Shown here: piece by piece, positions 32,666 through 45,249 of the stretch
Position numbering within the stretch: position 1 is the stretch's first letter
How the letters are laid out: every line of letters starts with the position of its first letter
Assembly: GCA_035610365.1 (NCBI GenBank)
Contig: CM069432.1
Span: forward strand, 242,944,104 to 243,008,103
Direction: 5' to 3'
Source of the DNA: Aquatica leii
Taxonomy: Eukaryota > Arthropoda > Insecta > Coleoptera > Lampyridae
Length of the DNA stretch: 64,000 nt
Notes under the pieces: generated by a model
Seen by the model: the letters and a program-made list of their open reading frames with translations, nothing else
The model's database searches: none
What the model was told of the DNA's origin: nothing
Position numbers and translations under genes: made by a program

Positions 32666-33830
32666 AGATGATGGTAGTAGATACTGGAAATCGAGTAGTC
32701 GATTGCAATCTATGCCGTTTCCCAAAAATCGCCTAGTGAAATATATCAAAATTAATGTGGGTATTGTTAAAGAAGATAATCTTACCGTCCCTAAGAACGA
32801 CGATGTACAATGAAATATAAGTTATAATTTAATTCAAATTCAAAAATGTGAAATTTACACATTCTTTAAATTAACCGCCAAAAATGCAAATTTTGCAATC
32901 ATTAAATTGTACATATGTTCCACTTAACAAAATGATGATAGCAAGTGCCCGATATTTCAAATTTATAGAAAAAAACCTCGAGCTGCAGAAATACTAAATA
33001 GAAACGAAAATACTATATGCAACCAACATCACAAGGTTTCATAAATTTTTAAATAAAGTTTAACTGAAAAAAATTAATGTTACAGACACTGGATTGTTAA
33101 ATTATCCCTGTCATCAACAAAAAAATTCTAAACCATCTACCATAAGAACGAAAATCTTACTTTACCGCAAATGACTAGAAACTTAAACAAAAGTTTATAA
33201 ATGTCAACCTATATATACCTAAATAGGACGCTTACCGAGCTTAACTACCCAATAGAATTATTAATACAAATCCTATCATTTTCTATTCTAACGAAACGTT
33301 CCTACAAATAGTATTTAAAACCAGAACCAACCTGAAACGCATAGTTTATCAAAAGTCTGAATGACTTGCTATCATCCTTGGCAAAAATCTAAAGATGATT
33401 CTATATCTTCAGAATTAACACTAAAGATGACATTTTATTGTCAATAACAAAACAAAGAAAAACAATTTGTTGTTACTAATTGATTGCATCACATAAGACA
33501 CAACCCTAAAGAAGTTCATTTCCTAGTTTACGTATCTACAAATTTGGCAACCTAGTAACATCATAAAACAATTCAACCTACTAAAAATTCTCAATTCTAA
33601 TTGCATTTTTAAGCTTTTTTCTTCCTACAAAAATAGGTTTGTATCACTATCGCTGATGACACTTGTTTTAAGTACCAAAGTACAGTATTCCTCTGCCCTA
33701 ACAAAAAGAATATTTATTTTTTTGTCCCTTCTTTGTATTTGTTATCACAAAATGCAGATTCTATGAAATTTGTGTATTTGTTGAAAAAGAAAAACGGCAT
33801 TATTAACGGTTTCTAGTGATATCGTAATAG
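32666..33830. other. AT-rich DNA, no supported gene
   Basis: No convincing frame. GAGCTTAACTACCC near 33238 also occurs (minus strand) at the end of the PLE frame at 3.6 kb, a hint that this is a decayed PLE 3' part, but no nuclease motif could be read. Confidence 0.4.
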
Positions 33831-33999
33831 TATACAGTGTGTCAATTTATAAACTTTGGATTGAGAATAATTACAACAAAAATAGTATAAAAAATTACAA
33901 AAACCCAAAATTGACATTGTCAGTGGTCACACCCCCAACCTACCCTTTCACCTCAAATTCAAAAATTTAATTTGCAACCCCGCACTTATAATACATTGT

Positions 34000-35760
34000 G
34001 ACATTCTACTTGACAGTTTTGAAAGAATTAGCAAATAATGAAATTTAGAGAGATGCAGTTAACCCTTAAAATTACACTTGTTACGTGAAGGTAGGCAAAG
34101 AAAAAAAATATACCCGCTAGAAGTCGAAGAGCGGGGGGGGGGGTTAAATTGGAGAAAATATTTAAAAGCGCCAAGTTACTGCTATTAGCGATAACTAATC
34201 GGAACTAACAGCCAGCAGCAGGTACCTCCCACGAACCTGATAAAATTATAAGAAAGAAGGATAGTTTAGGAAGAGAATACCTAAATACACAAAACGCAAA
34301 GAAATAACAATATAACCATTTTATTATCGCAGAAAATAGTTTTAATAGGTATCTAGATAATTAGGTAATTTTATAGACTACAAACAGTACGCCACTGTAC
34401 CGTTATACATTTAAGTAGGTGAGTATCGACAGTACGTCACTGATTTTAAAGAAATATAACAAAGTGAAGTGAGGTTATATTAAATTATAGTAGGGGCCCC
34501 TAAATTAAATTGCTTGTAGTTATAGCAATACAAAAACTAACTTGACGCGTGTTAACAGGTAAACGTTGATAGTACAAGCTTGTAATAATCAATTTGAATT
34601 TCAGGTTTGATTTTCCTGTACTACGAAGTTAATCATCGGAATGCAAAGCCTCACCTAAATTCTTACATACAAGTTTAATCAGTGTAATTATTAATTTATG
34701 ATAGATAATAGAAAAAATTAAATTAGGATGCTATTAATCGAAGGTGGTGCTTACACAGGCCACGGTACAGCGTAATTTTATAGTCGTTAGTAAATAACAA
34801 AAAGATCTGACCTGTTCTGTAGATGTAAAGTAAGTGGTGCTGTTGGTATCCAGATGTGTATAACCAATTACGTTGGTGTTAATAAATTAGACCCAATATG
34901 TTGTTACTTCGAGTAATAGTCGGAACAGTAATTCACAGATGAGTTCGAAAGCAATACTCATCTGGATCAGAAAAAAATTATAAAAGTACAAGACAGAGGA
35001 CATCAAGCAAATAAAACCCAAAAGGAAAAAAAACAAAAAAAAAGACTAAAAGAAAACGGATTAGAATCGTTAAATCGCTATTCTTTAGAACCTACCAAAA
35101 GGTGTTCAATGTATCAGCCCAAAAGAAAATTTGGGTGTGACTAGCCGTAATATAAAAGACGAATTTTAATAAACGTTAAATTTACAGAATATATTCTTAC
35201 CCAACGACTAGTTTCAAATACATGTGCTTGATAAGAAGCATAATTATAATCTTTGGGGTTTACATTAGAGCTTTCAAAATGGAAAAGAACGTCCTAAGCG
35301 AGAACGAACTTCTTTTAACGCTTAATCTCTCGCATCAATTTACGTTATTCGTGGTGGTAAATCAGTAGGGTCAATTTTACAAACGAAATACCGGGGACAT
35401 TAGGATATATAGGGTTAAACAAGTAAGTTGTCTATACGACAGGTCTCAAAATGTAATTAAAATTGGAAATTCCTTGTTGCAAATTACTAAACAAAATAAA
35501 TGCAACTTTTACATTACACTGTTTGTGGTGAGATTTTTGGCATATTCATCACATTTTGTATCTTCCAGAAAATCCAGCGTAATTATTTTTGTTTTAACTC
35601 GTACAATACGACGAGTTCCATTATCCTAATAACGAAAATCAATAAAAGCAGATAAAATTTGTAAAAATGGTATACTCATATTGTTGAACGCGTTGAAATC
35701 ATTTATATTTACGCAAATAAAAATCAATGTGCTTTACGGGCGACTACTGCGTTTAATGCA
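34000..35760. other. Unassigned DNA inside the Tc1/mariner-type element
   Basis: No coding frame was recognised. It includes an 11-G run near 34133. It may be an insertion without coding capacity. Confidence 0.4.
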
Positions 35761-35764
35761 AGGC

Positions 35765-36590
35765 ATCTAGATAAAAATGTCAGCGACGTTTACGTGAGAT
35801 TTCTTGTGCAGAAATTTGAAACCACTGGTTCTGTAGCGAACATCAAGGTAAAGCAGCCAAGAGTTCTAGATGAAGCGGTGCAAATTGAAGTTTTGGATCA
35901 AATCGCCATGTGCCAACAACGTTGCTTCGCAAAGTTAGTTAGCAGAATTAGCGGGAGTGTCTTATAAATCGGTTTGGCAAGTCTTAAAAACACATAAATT
36001 TTTTAACTTACAAAATGCACATTCTTCAAGAACTAGGGGACGACGATCCTGATAGACGAATTTAGTTTTGCGAAACTGTGACTGAAAAACTTAAACACAA
36101 TCTTAACATTTTAAATTTTTTTCGATTAATGCACATTCTTTTTTTTAATGGGCAGGTCAATAAACAAAATTGTACTTATTGGGATAACAAACATACGCGT
36201 ATTGTACGAGAGGATCACACTTAATATCCTCAGAAACCAAATGTTTGGGCTGGCATTCAAACTTTCGAAAAGCAAATAGATGGTGAACCGCGATTAGATG
36301 CAAATCTGCTTCACTTTCAACTGGATGGGGCTCCACCGCATTACGTCGTGCAAACTAGACGGTGGCTAGATGAACAGTATCTAGGAAAATAGATTGACTG
36401 CAGAAAAGCAATCGATTGGCTATCGCAATTGCCTAAATTGACACAGTTAGATTTTTTTATTGGGCCACATGAAAACAATCGTTTCGTTTATAAGACGAAC
36501 CGAGCCGAGCAAAGAATTATTGACGTTTGTCGTTCCATCACTCGTGAGACATTCCAAAAAGTGAAGCAAGAAGTTGAATTTTGACTGTTT
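35765..36590 (+). pseudogene. Tc1/mariner (IS630)-type transposase remnant
   Basis: The helix-turn-helix part reads VYVRFLVQKFETTGSVANIK and QPRVLDEAV. The catalytic part is broken by stops and shifts: LFNG-like VNKQNCTYWDNKHTRI region near 36160, NVWAGIQT, FQLDGAPPHYVVQTRRWLD (second Asp, about 36310-36370), then DWLSQLPKLTQLDFFIGPHE (the usual PxLTPLDFFLWG). The tail reads RIIDVCRSITRETFQKVKQE. The family is the one also represented at 46.3 kb. Confidence 0.75.
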
Positions 36591-36830
36591 TCTGTTAAAA
36601 AAAAAATAGTAAAAATTTTGAACAGTTTTTGTAACTACTTTTTTTGTCAAGTTGAATATCACCTTTTTTTGGTATTTTTGAATATAATTTTTAAAAACTT
36701 TTTCAACGGGGGGTTGCAATTTAAATTTTTGAAGTTGGAAAGGCCGGGGGTGAAATTGTAGATAGGGTGTACCACTGACTATGTCAATTTGGTTCTCCCT
36801 CCGTTTCGTTGAAACGGGTTTTTGTAATTT

Positions 36831-37874
36831 ATTCAAAAAGCAGGCATTTATTACTTCGTTTGGGCATCTTTCGTTTTATGTACCTATGTATTATCGTAAT
36901 CAATCAGGATAAAATAAACAATTTAATATAGGTGTAAATTGATTTATATCAGTTACTGTAAATAAAATGTCAACCTATTCTTTAGTTTTAAAAAATGAAA
37001 TTTGTACGTATTAAATATTTTTTTTGGAAATTCAACGATTTCCTAGTATGGGCTCTTAGTATCTTTCCGTCTCTTTTATTTGCGGTCTTGGTGTGCATCC
37101 CTTGCGCGGTTTTACTTTGACTATTTTAGTATTATTTTACAAAACATTGGATTTTCTACTTTGACGTGTTAATTTCTGTTTAAAGTTTAGTGTTTTATTG
37201 TTGTTTAGTTAAAATCAATTATTTCGAGTTTTATGAAATAGTCTCTCTAAAAGAAGAACTAGGCGGTTTGAGGACGCATTAGTACTACAATAACAAATGA
37301 AAAAACACATGTATGTAAAATAAAAAATAATAAATGCGATTCGCTTCATTATAACACAATTGACACTCGGTATTATTATTCATAAGTTTGTTTCACTTAT
37401 GCATATCATCAAATAATTTAAACGCAATAAAAACATTTAATTGTAGATAACATCGGCACAATACACTGCAGAATTTAAATCGTATGATTCAATAAATTTC
37501 CATTTTACGTTTATCAACGGATTAATCTAAAACGCGACTTTTTTCTAATCCAATCAAAAAATGCAAATTTTAAACTAAGTTTAAAAAAAAACAATAATTT
37601 TGAATTTAGTGAGAATTAGATTATATATTAATCTAATGTGTTAAGTTGATTGAAGAAAAACTATTTAGATTTTATCGTAACTTTAAACAACTATTTACCA
37701 ATGTATATTAGACGTAAACACTAAACAATTTTACGAAGCCATAGATCGATATATTTATGTATATCGTCAGTACGTAACAAGGGTCAAAAGTAAAGCTAGC
37801 ATAACGAACGTTAATTCAATACTTTCGACAAAACCAACGTACATTATTTTTTGTGCTGCCTTTTGTAAAATTAA
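36831..37874. other. AT-rich DNA, no gene seen
   Basis: No reading frame or repeat end recognised between the Tc1/mariner-type element and the second R2/28S segment. Confidence 0.5.
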
Positions 37875-37932
37875 ATTGCGATGGCCCGAAAGGGTGTTGA
37901 CGCAATGTGATTTCTGCCCAGTGCTCTGAATG
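37875..37932 (+). rRNA. 28S rRNA gene stub preceding R2 copy 2
   Basis: Reads ATTGCGATGGCCCGAAAGGG, TGTTGACGCAATGTGATTTC and TGCCCAGTGCTCTGAATG, the 28S sequence that lies upstream of the R2 site, in the sense orientation. It stops at GAATG, about 60 bp short of the R2 site, where R2 sequence begins. Upstream of 37875 the DNA is unrelated AT-rich sequence. Confidence 0.9.
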
Positions 37933-40900
37933 ACACCAACCCTTCATCAGCATATTCATCTCGTATCCACTTTAGTCTCACTTAGCTGTAAACCGTACCT
38001 TCGTTATAACATGGTTACTCCGCTCTGTTCGCAATTTCGGCGTTCAGAGTCCAAAGGGCCAGCTTGCTCGCCCAGGGCATTGTCGTCAAGGGCGCTTACA
38101 CAGCCTGGTACTGCCAAGACCGTACTTCTGCCTTCTCGTGGCGGCGCTGATCTTGCAAGAGAACCGGACTTACCAACTTAAATCTAGTTTTGCACGCCAC
38201 GTGCGCGAGTGTGTAAGCAACCAGCGAAGATCGACTGCGACGCTTCTTTCGGTTCGTTTCCCGCCGTGCGACAGCACGAGCACCGGGCTCGCCCGATTGA
38301 GTACCGACAAGAGCTTGAATCCAAATTACCCACCTCCGAAGCAATACTTATGGCCCAGATTGCCAAACTTGAAGCGGCCTGCCGGGGAGATGTAATTTCA
38401 CATAAAGCCATGACCGCAGCGACCGGCTTGACCCAGATGCAAGTCCAAGGGCGTCGTGAACGGCAAGATTATAAACAGTATTTAGAACGGGCAAAAGAAG
38501 AGCAAAAAATCGCCAGCAAAACCCTCTTCTCGCGGCCTTCGCCTGCTCCCCCTTCTGAACGTTCTACTGACCAACCGCCGACCACTACGGCTCCTACCGT
38601 CGCACTCCATCCTGCGACCTCCTGTCCGCTTACGATGCCACCACCGCTGCGCCCATCCGTCTCTCGAAACACCAACTCGCTCGACGCTACAGATTTTTAC
38701 GCCACCAATTTGGCCCCACCATCTCTACCGCTAGTTAGTCCGGCACTAGGACCCAGAGGAGAGAAACGTCTGGCCTCTCCCCTCTCTCCACCGCTACCAT
38801 CACGAACCGGACTCGCTGACTCCTTTAAAGCTTCAGATAGCTCTGTAACAACACTCAAAGTTATTACCACTCCTTTGCCAGCCTTTCCCAACAAACGAAA
38901 ACGAACCCTTCTATCTCACCTCACCTGGACCTCGCCCGCGCCTCGCTTCACCCTCTTTCACGATTTCTAAAGCTTTCCCGCCCACTCCCACGCTGCTATT
39001 ACCGCCACCTCCGACACCCGACTTCGGTGACGCCGACGCCTTCTTACGGCACATCATCAACCTCCGACCTTGATGATACTACACGCTCACTCATTAACAC
39101 TGCGCTCACCAATTCAGTTGACAATTTGCAGTTCAAACTCGCTAGTTGGCTCCAACATCTCTTTCCCATCAGCCGCCGCCCCAGAGGAAGAAAACTCACT
39201 TCCACCATGCAGCCACGGGTTCTTATACCTCGCCCGCCACCACCAGCTAACGCTCACCAACGACGGGCCGCCTCCTATTAGAAGGCCCAAGAGCTTTATA
39301 TTAAGAACCGCCGCTCTCTGGCCGACGCTATCTTTTCGGGCGCCCCGCAAGATGGTCATAACTCATACCCTCCATTATGTGAAGTCGAAGGTCTCTTCCG
39401 TCCTCTCTTCGAAGCTCCCCCTCAAGCTGACCATCATGGTCTCTCTCGCCTTACTGGGTATACCACCCGCCCAAAGCCAGCCTCCAACGTTTATAGGCCC
39501 ATCCAAGACGACGACATCAAGAATGCTCTGACCGGCTGGAGCAATTCCGCGCCAGGCCTTGACGGAATCACCATCGTTCAAGTCAAACGCTGTCCGCGGA
39601 TAGCCGTCTTCTTCAACATCGTGCTCTTTCGAGCCATGGTTTCGAAATCTTGGTCCGCCGCCCGAACTGTTATGGTACCTAAAGATGGCGACCGGCTCAA
39701 TACCAGTAACTGGCGTCCGATCACCATTGGGTCTGCTCTACAGCGGCTTCTCCACCGGATCTTAGCTCGCCGCTTAGTTCAAGCTGCAGACTTAAATCCT
39801 CACCAACGCGGCTTCCTCCACCCTGAAGGACTCCTATCTAACGTCCTGGTGCTCGACCATTATTTAAAAAACCGTACATTGGCCCGTAAGAGCTTCAACG
39901 TCGTATATCTTGATCTCAGAAAAGCTTTCGACATCGTTTCCCACCGAGCCATAGAGCTCGCTCTCCAGCGCCATCAGCTGCACGATTCCCTAATCCAATA
40001 CATCATGGGATCCTTCACTTCAGCTACCACGACAATCCAAGTCGGTCGGGAAATCTCCGATCCCGTTTCCATCCGTTACGGGGTTCGACAGGGAGACCCA
40101 CTCAGCCCTTTCCTGTTCGACCTCGTTATGGATGAGCTGTTAACCGTTCTGAACGCCAAACCACCAGAAGGCTCCATCACCACCACTACGCGCCTCTCCG
40201 CACTTGCATTCGCGGACGACTTAATCCTCCTCGACGACCGGGAGTCCACCTTACCCGGAACCCTGGATTTGGTCCAGCGCTACCTGCAGCAATCTGGATC
40301 CCGGCTATCGGAACTATAAATCCTTTCCGATATCTCGGGTTACAGGTCGCTTCGAGTGGAGTCGTCAAGCCAACCCTACGCAGCCTTAGCCAATGGTTGT
40401 CAGCTCTTTCCAAAGCACCACTTAAGCCATTCCAGCGCTACACCATCTTGCGCAGCTATCTGGTGCCCAGACTTCTTTACGGTTTTCAAACTCCCTCCAT
40501 CACCGGCGCTCTCCTTTACGAAGCTGACAGATTGATTAAGCGAACGGTGAAGAAGACCCTCCGGCTAAACATCCACACCGGCGATCAATTCCTATATGCC
40601 AGCAACCGAGACGGTGGCCTAGGGATCCCTCAACTTCGACGAGTTATACCGTATATCTTTCTTCGCCGCTTAAATAACCTACAAGCCCTTGACTCACTTT
40701 CGCGCGTTTTATTCAACACTATGGGACCAACTACTGAACTCTTGAGTCGAATATCTAAACTAACCGACGGAGGCTCCTCCTCTACTTACTGGCGCGAGCA
40801 ACTCTCTCTGCGGCCCTTTAGCGCAGGCCTCGAGCAAGCCTGTGAACATCCAGCTAGCCGCCATTGGCTACTCCATCCGCCAAGATTTTGGACGCCTTCC

Positions 40901-41217
40901 GATTTCGTCCGTGCTGTGCAGCTGAGAACCGCAAACCTGCCGACTGCCGCCTTACCTTCTAATCAGAGGGAAGCCCGTCTCAGCCGGCGGTTGCTAGAAG
41001 GTGGAGTCGATATCTCACATCTTGCAGGCCTCTCCAGTAGTGCATCACGAGCGGATATCACGTCACAACAACGTGGTGAAGATGATACTTTCCCACACCC
41101 GAAAAAAAGGTTGGTTAACCGAAGCTGAACCTCACGTCCGGCACGCCAATGGGACGCTCTACAAACCAGACCTCGCTATACATCGAGGCCCCAGAGACCT
41201 AATTACTTGACTCTAAC
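37933..41217 (+). mobile_element. R2 non-LTR retrotransposon, copy 2
   Basis: About 3.3 kb, plus strand. It runs from a junction with the 28S stub, through the N-terminal zinc-finger/Myb region and the reverse transcriptase, to the middle of the endonuclease, where it stops at about 41217 against AT-rich DNA. The 3' untranslated region and the downstream 28S are absent. About 60 bp of 28S target is missing at the 5' junction. It is high in GC relative to its surroundings, like copy 1. Confidence 0.88.
38130..41208 (+). pseudogene. R2 protein: zinc finger/Myb, reverse transcriptase, partial endonuclease
   Basis: The N-terminal part (38209-38970) reads IDCDASFGSFPAVRQHEHRA, a zinc-finger region, then LEAACRGDV and LTQMQVQGRRERQDYKQYL, the Myb-like DNA-binding region, then a Pro/Ser-rich linker. 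Reverse transcriptase: GWSNSAPGLDGITIVQVKR, WRPITIGSALQRLLHRILAR, NPHQRGFLHPEG, VVYLDLRKAFDIVSH, RYGVRQGDPLSPFLFDLVMD, LAFADDLILL (39530-40290). A deletion after RYLQQ removes about 35 codons. Then LKPFQRYTILRSYLVPRLLY, ASNRDGGLGIPQLRR, RLLEGG-type knuckle with HILQASPVVHHERISRHNNV and HVRHANGTLYKPDLAIHRGP (the endonuclease PD), cut at RDLIT. Several frameshifts. Confidence 0.88.
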
Positions 41218-42100
41218 AAAAACTTACCGAAAACCAAATGCTATATTAAACAATGTTTTAAAGCTTCTTTATTGTTTGCTGCATTTCTTTTTTTTTTCTG
41301 AATTGTTTTGTCATTTGTTAAATAAATTTTAGAAAAATTTTAACACTCTTTTAGAGAAATTTATTGTTAATTTGAAAATAAATTACTTTAATATTAACTT
41401 TGCAATATTTAACAAGTAGTAAAAACAGTACCGATTTTTACAGATTGATTTAGATCTTTATATTAATGAGTGTAGCAAAAAATAGCATTGTTTTCTCAGC
41501 TTTATCGAATTTTTACTTAGTATATAATCTTTGAAATTAGTATCTATCATAGCACGTCTTATTGCCCGTTCAGTTGTTTTCAATTTGTTTATTATATCCG
41601 AAAATCGCTTTCTCTATTTTGCGTATACAATGGATACTTTATATGCAACTGTTTTATTAAAAAACAGTGTTACCAAGCGCAACTAATTTTTGTGTGTGTA
41701 ATATATAAGACTGATCATAACTACTTGCTGTCCCACTATAAGATTAACGTATTGACTTCAGCCAACTTTGAAATCTTCATAGTAATAATACAAATGTCAA
41801 GTATTTTGACATTTAAAATTAGGAAGTAGACAGATGCTGAAAAATATCCTAATATAAAACCTAGTTTAACAAATAGTGATAAATTATATCCAAAAACATT
41901 TCTATTATTTTTTTTATATTTTGTAAAAGAAAAATTTGTGTAATTATATAAACTGTTAAAATATATACAAAAAAGTAATGCGCTTAGTCATGCAACTATA
42001 AAAACAAAAATAAAGTAATTTCCACAAATAATAATATTGAATCCTAATATGATACCTAAAAGCCTTTTTAGAGTTAGTTTCTTATCCTGTGTTTGTATCT
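41218..42100. other. AT-rich DNA, no gene seen
   Basis: Nothing recognisable between the truncated R2 and the pogo-like remnant. Confidence 0.5.
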
Positions 42101-42104
42101 ATTT

Positions 42105-43361
42105 TTTAACACGATGAACAAACGAAATTTATTTCTTTAGCACTACAGTCTTCATGAGCCCACCGATAGCACTTTATACACTTAACTCATTGTTTTCCTC
42201 GGATGTCTAAAAAATATTCTGTATCATAATTTTCATCATCGACATTTTTATCGTCAAGAACAATGTTTTCATCATAAATTGACGTTTCAACGATTCTTTT
42301 AGTGACTGTGTTTTTTTAGTTAGAGTTACCTTTTTCTTTTATTTTCTTGTACCTCATTTTTATAGGACAAAGAGCCTATATTGACTGATTTTCCACAATG
42401 CTTATTGTTATTTCCGTCAGGAATGTTTGGCAGTGGTGTTATTTGTAGGGAACTTATTATTTTAGGCGATGAACATCTCAACCAACATGAAACCGATTGA
42501 TGTTTTCAAACTAAGTTCAGCTGAATTTCAAGAATACGGGGTTCATTTACATATTTTGAAGTCTCTCGTCCAGGTCTTTCAATACCATCAAAGTTATCAT
42601 GTAACGTTGTTTTTGTTTGTTTGGATGTTTTTATGAAATGCTCGATTATAATTATGAAGCAAAAAATATTTGATCAAGATGATTCTAATAGCCAGGATTC
42701 AATTTCTTTTGCATAATACGTTTTAAATGAGCCCATTAAGCCCACATCTAGCAGCTACATGCGATGTGTACTGTGTGGCGATAGACAAGCAATAGATATG
42801 TTTTCTTCTCCGATTTTCTTGATCACTTCAATATTTCGCGTATGTAAATTGTGTCCATCAGACACTAATAATAAAGGCTCAATTAACGTTGGTTTAGTAA
42901 ATTTAATAAAATGAACAAACCATTGAGTAAATATTCTATTTTGTATCTACCCAGAAGGATAGCAGGCAAACAGAATAGAACCGGCTGGGTCACTATCCAT
43001 TAATTCCATCTTTAAATTTTAAAATTAAATGTAGCACAAAAGCATTTGCAGCATTCATGAAGCTTATTACGGTCATAAGACTACATCTTTCTGCTGAAGT
43101 GAGTAAAGACCACCTGTGCGGTTCACAGATACGGACGGTTACACTAAATTTGTAACGGTTAAATTTTAACCTGTAATTCTTTTCGAATGACGGATTGGCT
43201 ACTTTGCCACCGCCGACGTATGAATATCTGATCTCGAGGTGTTTGGTTGAGTTTGATGCTGTTAGACGGCGCACGTTGTAGTTCATTTTCCAAAGACATT
43301 TCCGGTCACTTTTGATTTTTGTCACGTTTGGTACGGTGTGTGTGTCGGCGTTAAAACGCAA
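42105..43361 (-). pseudogene. pogo-group (DDE_1) transposase remnant with zinc-binding tail
   Basis: The minus strand reads LLTSAERCSLMTVISFMNAA near 43060, then MELMDSDPAGSILFACYPSG, FTQWFVHFIKFTKPTLIEP, LLLVSDGHNLHTRNIEVIKK (catalytic D near 42860) and ISIACLSPHSTHRM, LLDVGLMGSFKTYYAKEIES (43020-42690). This is the DDE_1 core of pogo-group elements. Near 42190-42108 comes IKCIKCYRWAHEDCSAKEIN followed by FVCSSC, a PHD-like Cys/His tail found in some pogo-group proteins. Stops and shifts divide it; the N-terminus is missing or unrecognisable above 43100. Confidence 0.75.
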
Positions 43362-43545
43362 AAGGATTGGTAAAAGAATCTGATTTCGTCATCAATCGAC
43401 ATCTGGTTTATAGATGATTTTCTTTTAGTAAAATCTAAAACCAATCTTGTGGATGTGTGAGTCAGGGAACGACGCACAGATGTATTATTGATCAGCACAT
43501 ATTGTAGGTTAGGGTGAACGTCGTATCGAGGTACAAAGTATGTCT

Positions 43546-43680
43546 TGTTACTTAAGATTCTATGACGTATTTCTGTAATTAAGCTTCTATAGCGTACTCC
43601 TGTAATTAAGTTTCCCCGTCATACTCATGTAACTAAGCTTCTATGGGATGTTTCTATAATTCAGTTTTGATGGCATATCC
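43546..43680. repeat. 27-bp minisatellite, five degenerate copies
   Basis: Five consecutive 27-bp units start at 43546, 43573, 43600, 43627 and 43654. The best-matching units read CTGTAATTAAGCTTCTATAG and CTGTAATTAAGTTTCCCCGT in their first 20 bases. Unit length is a multiple of three but no long open frame runs through. Confidence 0.75.
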
Positions 43681-43689
43681 CTTTACGTA

Positions 43690-44772
43690 AGTGGATGTGG
43701 TCGAATTGCGGCGGAGTTCTCCAAAGGCATTTCTTTTCAAATTATTTCAACGGTGAATAAACCGGGGAAGGAACGCTGTATCGACCGTAACTTGATCGGT
43801 GCTGTTGAGGTCTTTCGGATCGCTTCTTGCTTATAACAATTTAACTGTGTTCGTCGATTGTCAGAATGTTTAACGTTAATGGTTATTTTTGATTTTTTTA
43901 CAAGATTATCACTTAACGTTCATAAATTTTAATATTATTACTTAAACTTCATAAATTTTAATATTATAATAAATGTAAAAAGATTGGTATGCGTCTAAGA
44001 TTGATGTGATGTTACTGGGTGATAACATCCTATGTAAATATCTGACCCGGGAACTTGACGTCAAGGCCACGGGCGGGTTATAATCAAATCAAACTATTGC
44101 TACCATTGAATTGCGGCGGTGCATTAAACTATCTTCCAGGGTCTACTTTAGACTTGTTTTGTATTTTCCGCATTTGTGTCATAAGTATAATGATACCAGT
44201 GGCATAGCCGCAGGAGCAGTAAAAATTTTGTAAACAACGACGATTTGACTCCTATCTTTATTTTCCTTTGTGAGGGTTGGTTCTCGTAGATAAACGATAA
44301 AAAAAAATCAGAAATTAATAAACAAAACTGTCATTTTCTTATTCGGAATCAGTGTTTTATTTCGTGAGGTACTTTAGAGATTGTGGGTCTGGGATTTCCT
44401 TTTCTCTAACCTAGACGTTCAATACATTACTCATCCGTAAGAAAAGGTGGCGCAAAAGGCATTGGCTTATCGGAATTTTTTTTTAATCATCCAATCCACG
44501 ACCATCTGCGGCGAAGCTAGCCAAAGGGTAAGCCAAACATTTACGATTGTAATTATTTCTCACTTCTCCAATTTGTACGTTACAAATTGACTTGCCGCCG
44601 TTTTATAGCCTATAGTTTGTTGCTTAACAGTTTTAACAGCGAACTTAGAAGGGGCTCAAATAAGGAACCAGTAAACAAAAATATTTCATAGGTGAATACT
44701 CTATTTGAAATAAAAAAACATTTTAAGCTTTATGATATTTTTAATTATTTAATTTAGCTTTATTTTTATTTA
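43690..44772. other. No supported gene
   Basis: Mixed-composition DNA without recognisable coding sequence or element ends. Confidence 0.45.
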
Positions 44773-45249
44773 TACAGGGTGGGCCAATAGTGCGTCAAAG
44801 TAAAATATCTCCTTTATTATACAAAACATAAGATCAAAGATGCAGAACTTTAACGAGTCAAAACTCGACTTTTTTAAAATGGAACGACCTAGTTTGGAAT
44901 TTAACATGTTGCAGAGAATTAAATTCTCTATGGAATTTATATAGCATGTAACAAACCCAAAGACAACGGTTTTAAAGAGAATCAGGACGTTACGGCGCGG
45001 CCATTTCGGCGACGAACTACTTCGGCGACAAGACCTTACGGTGCAAAATACTTGAGAAACAAACGTACCTTTTATTTGTTTGTTGCATAAATATTTTTGT
45101 TCAACAGTGTAGTCTTATTAATCTTGATTTGTCAGAAACATATTTTTGAAAACTTTAAATTGTTGTTATAGTTTTAAAAGATAAATATATTTTTTTGTTC
45201 CAAACTTTTAAATGTCAACTATAAATTTCAAAACAAAGAAAGAAATGTT

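Larger units (their letters stand above)
33890..36830 (+). mobile_element. Tc1/mariner (IS630)-type transposon with long inverted ends
   Basis: The left block near 33894-33990 (ATTACAAAAACCC, AATTGACATTGTCAGTGGT, ACACCC, TTCAAAAATTTAATTTGCAA) recurs inverted at about 36700-36828. These are long, imperfect terminal inverted repeats. A transposase remnant lies at 35765-36590. About 1.7 kb between the left repeat and the transposase (34000-35700) has no recognised content, so a further insertion is likely there. The outermost tips are uncertain; TACAGTGTGTC at 33833 is an alternative left tip. Confidence 0.65.

Noticed and set aside
38469-39359. Minus-strand frames with Gly/Ser-rich sequence opposite R2
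   Set aside because: They are shadows of the R2 N-terminal and reverse transcriptase frames on the plus strand.
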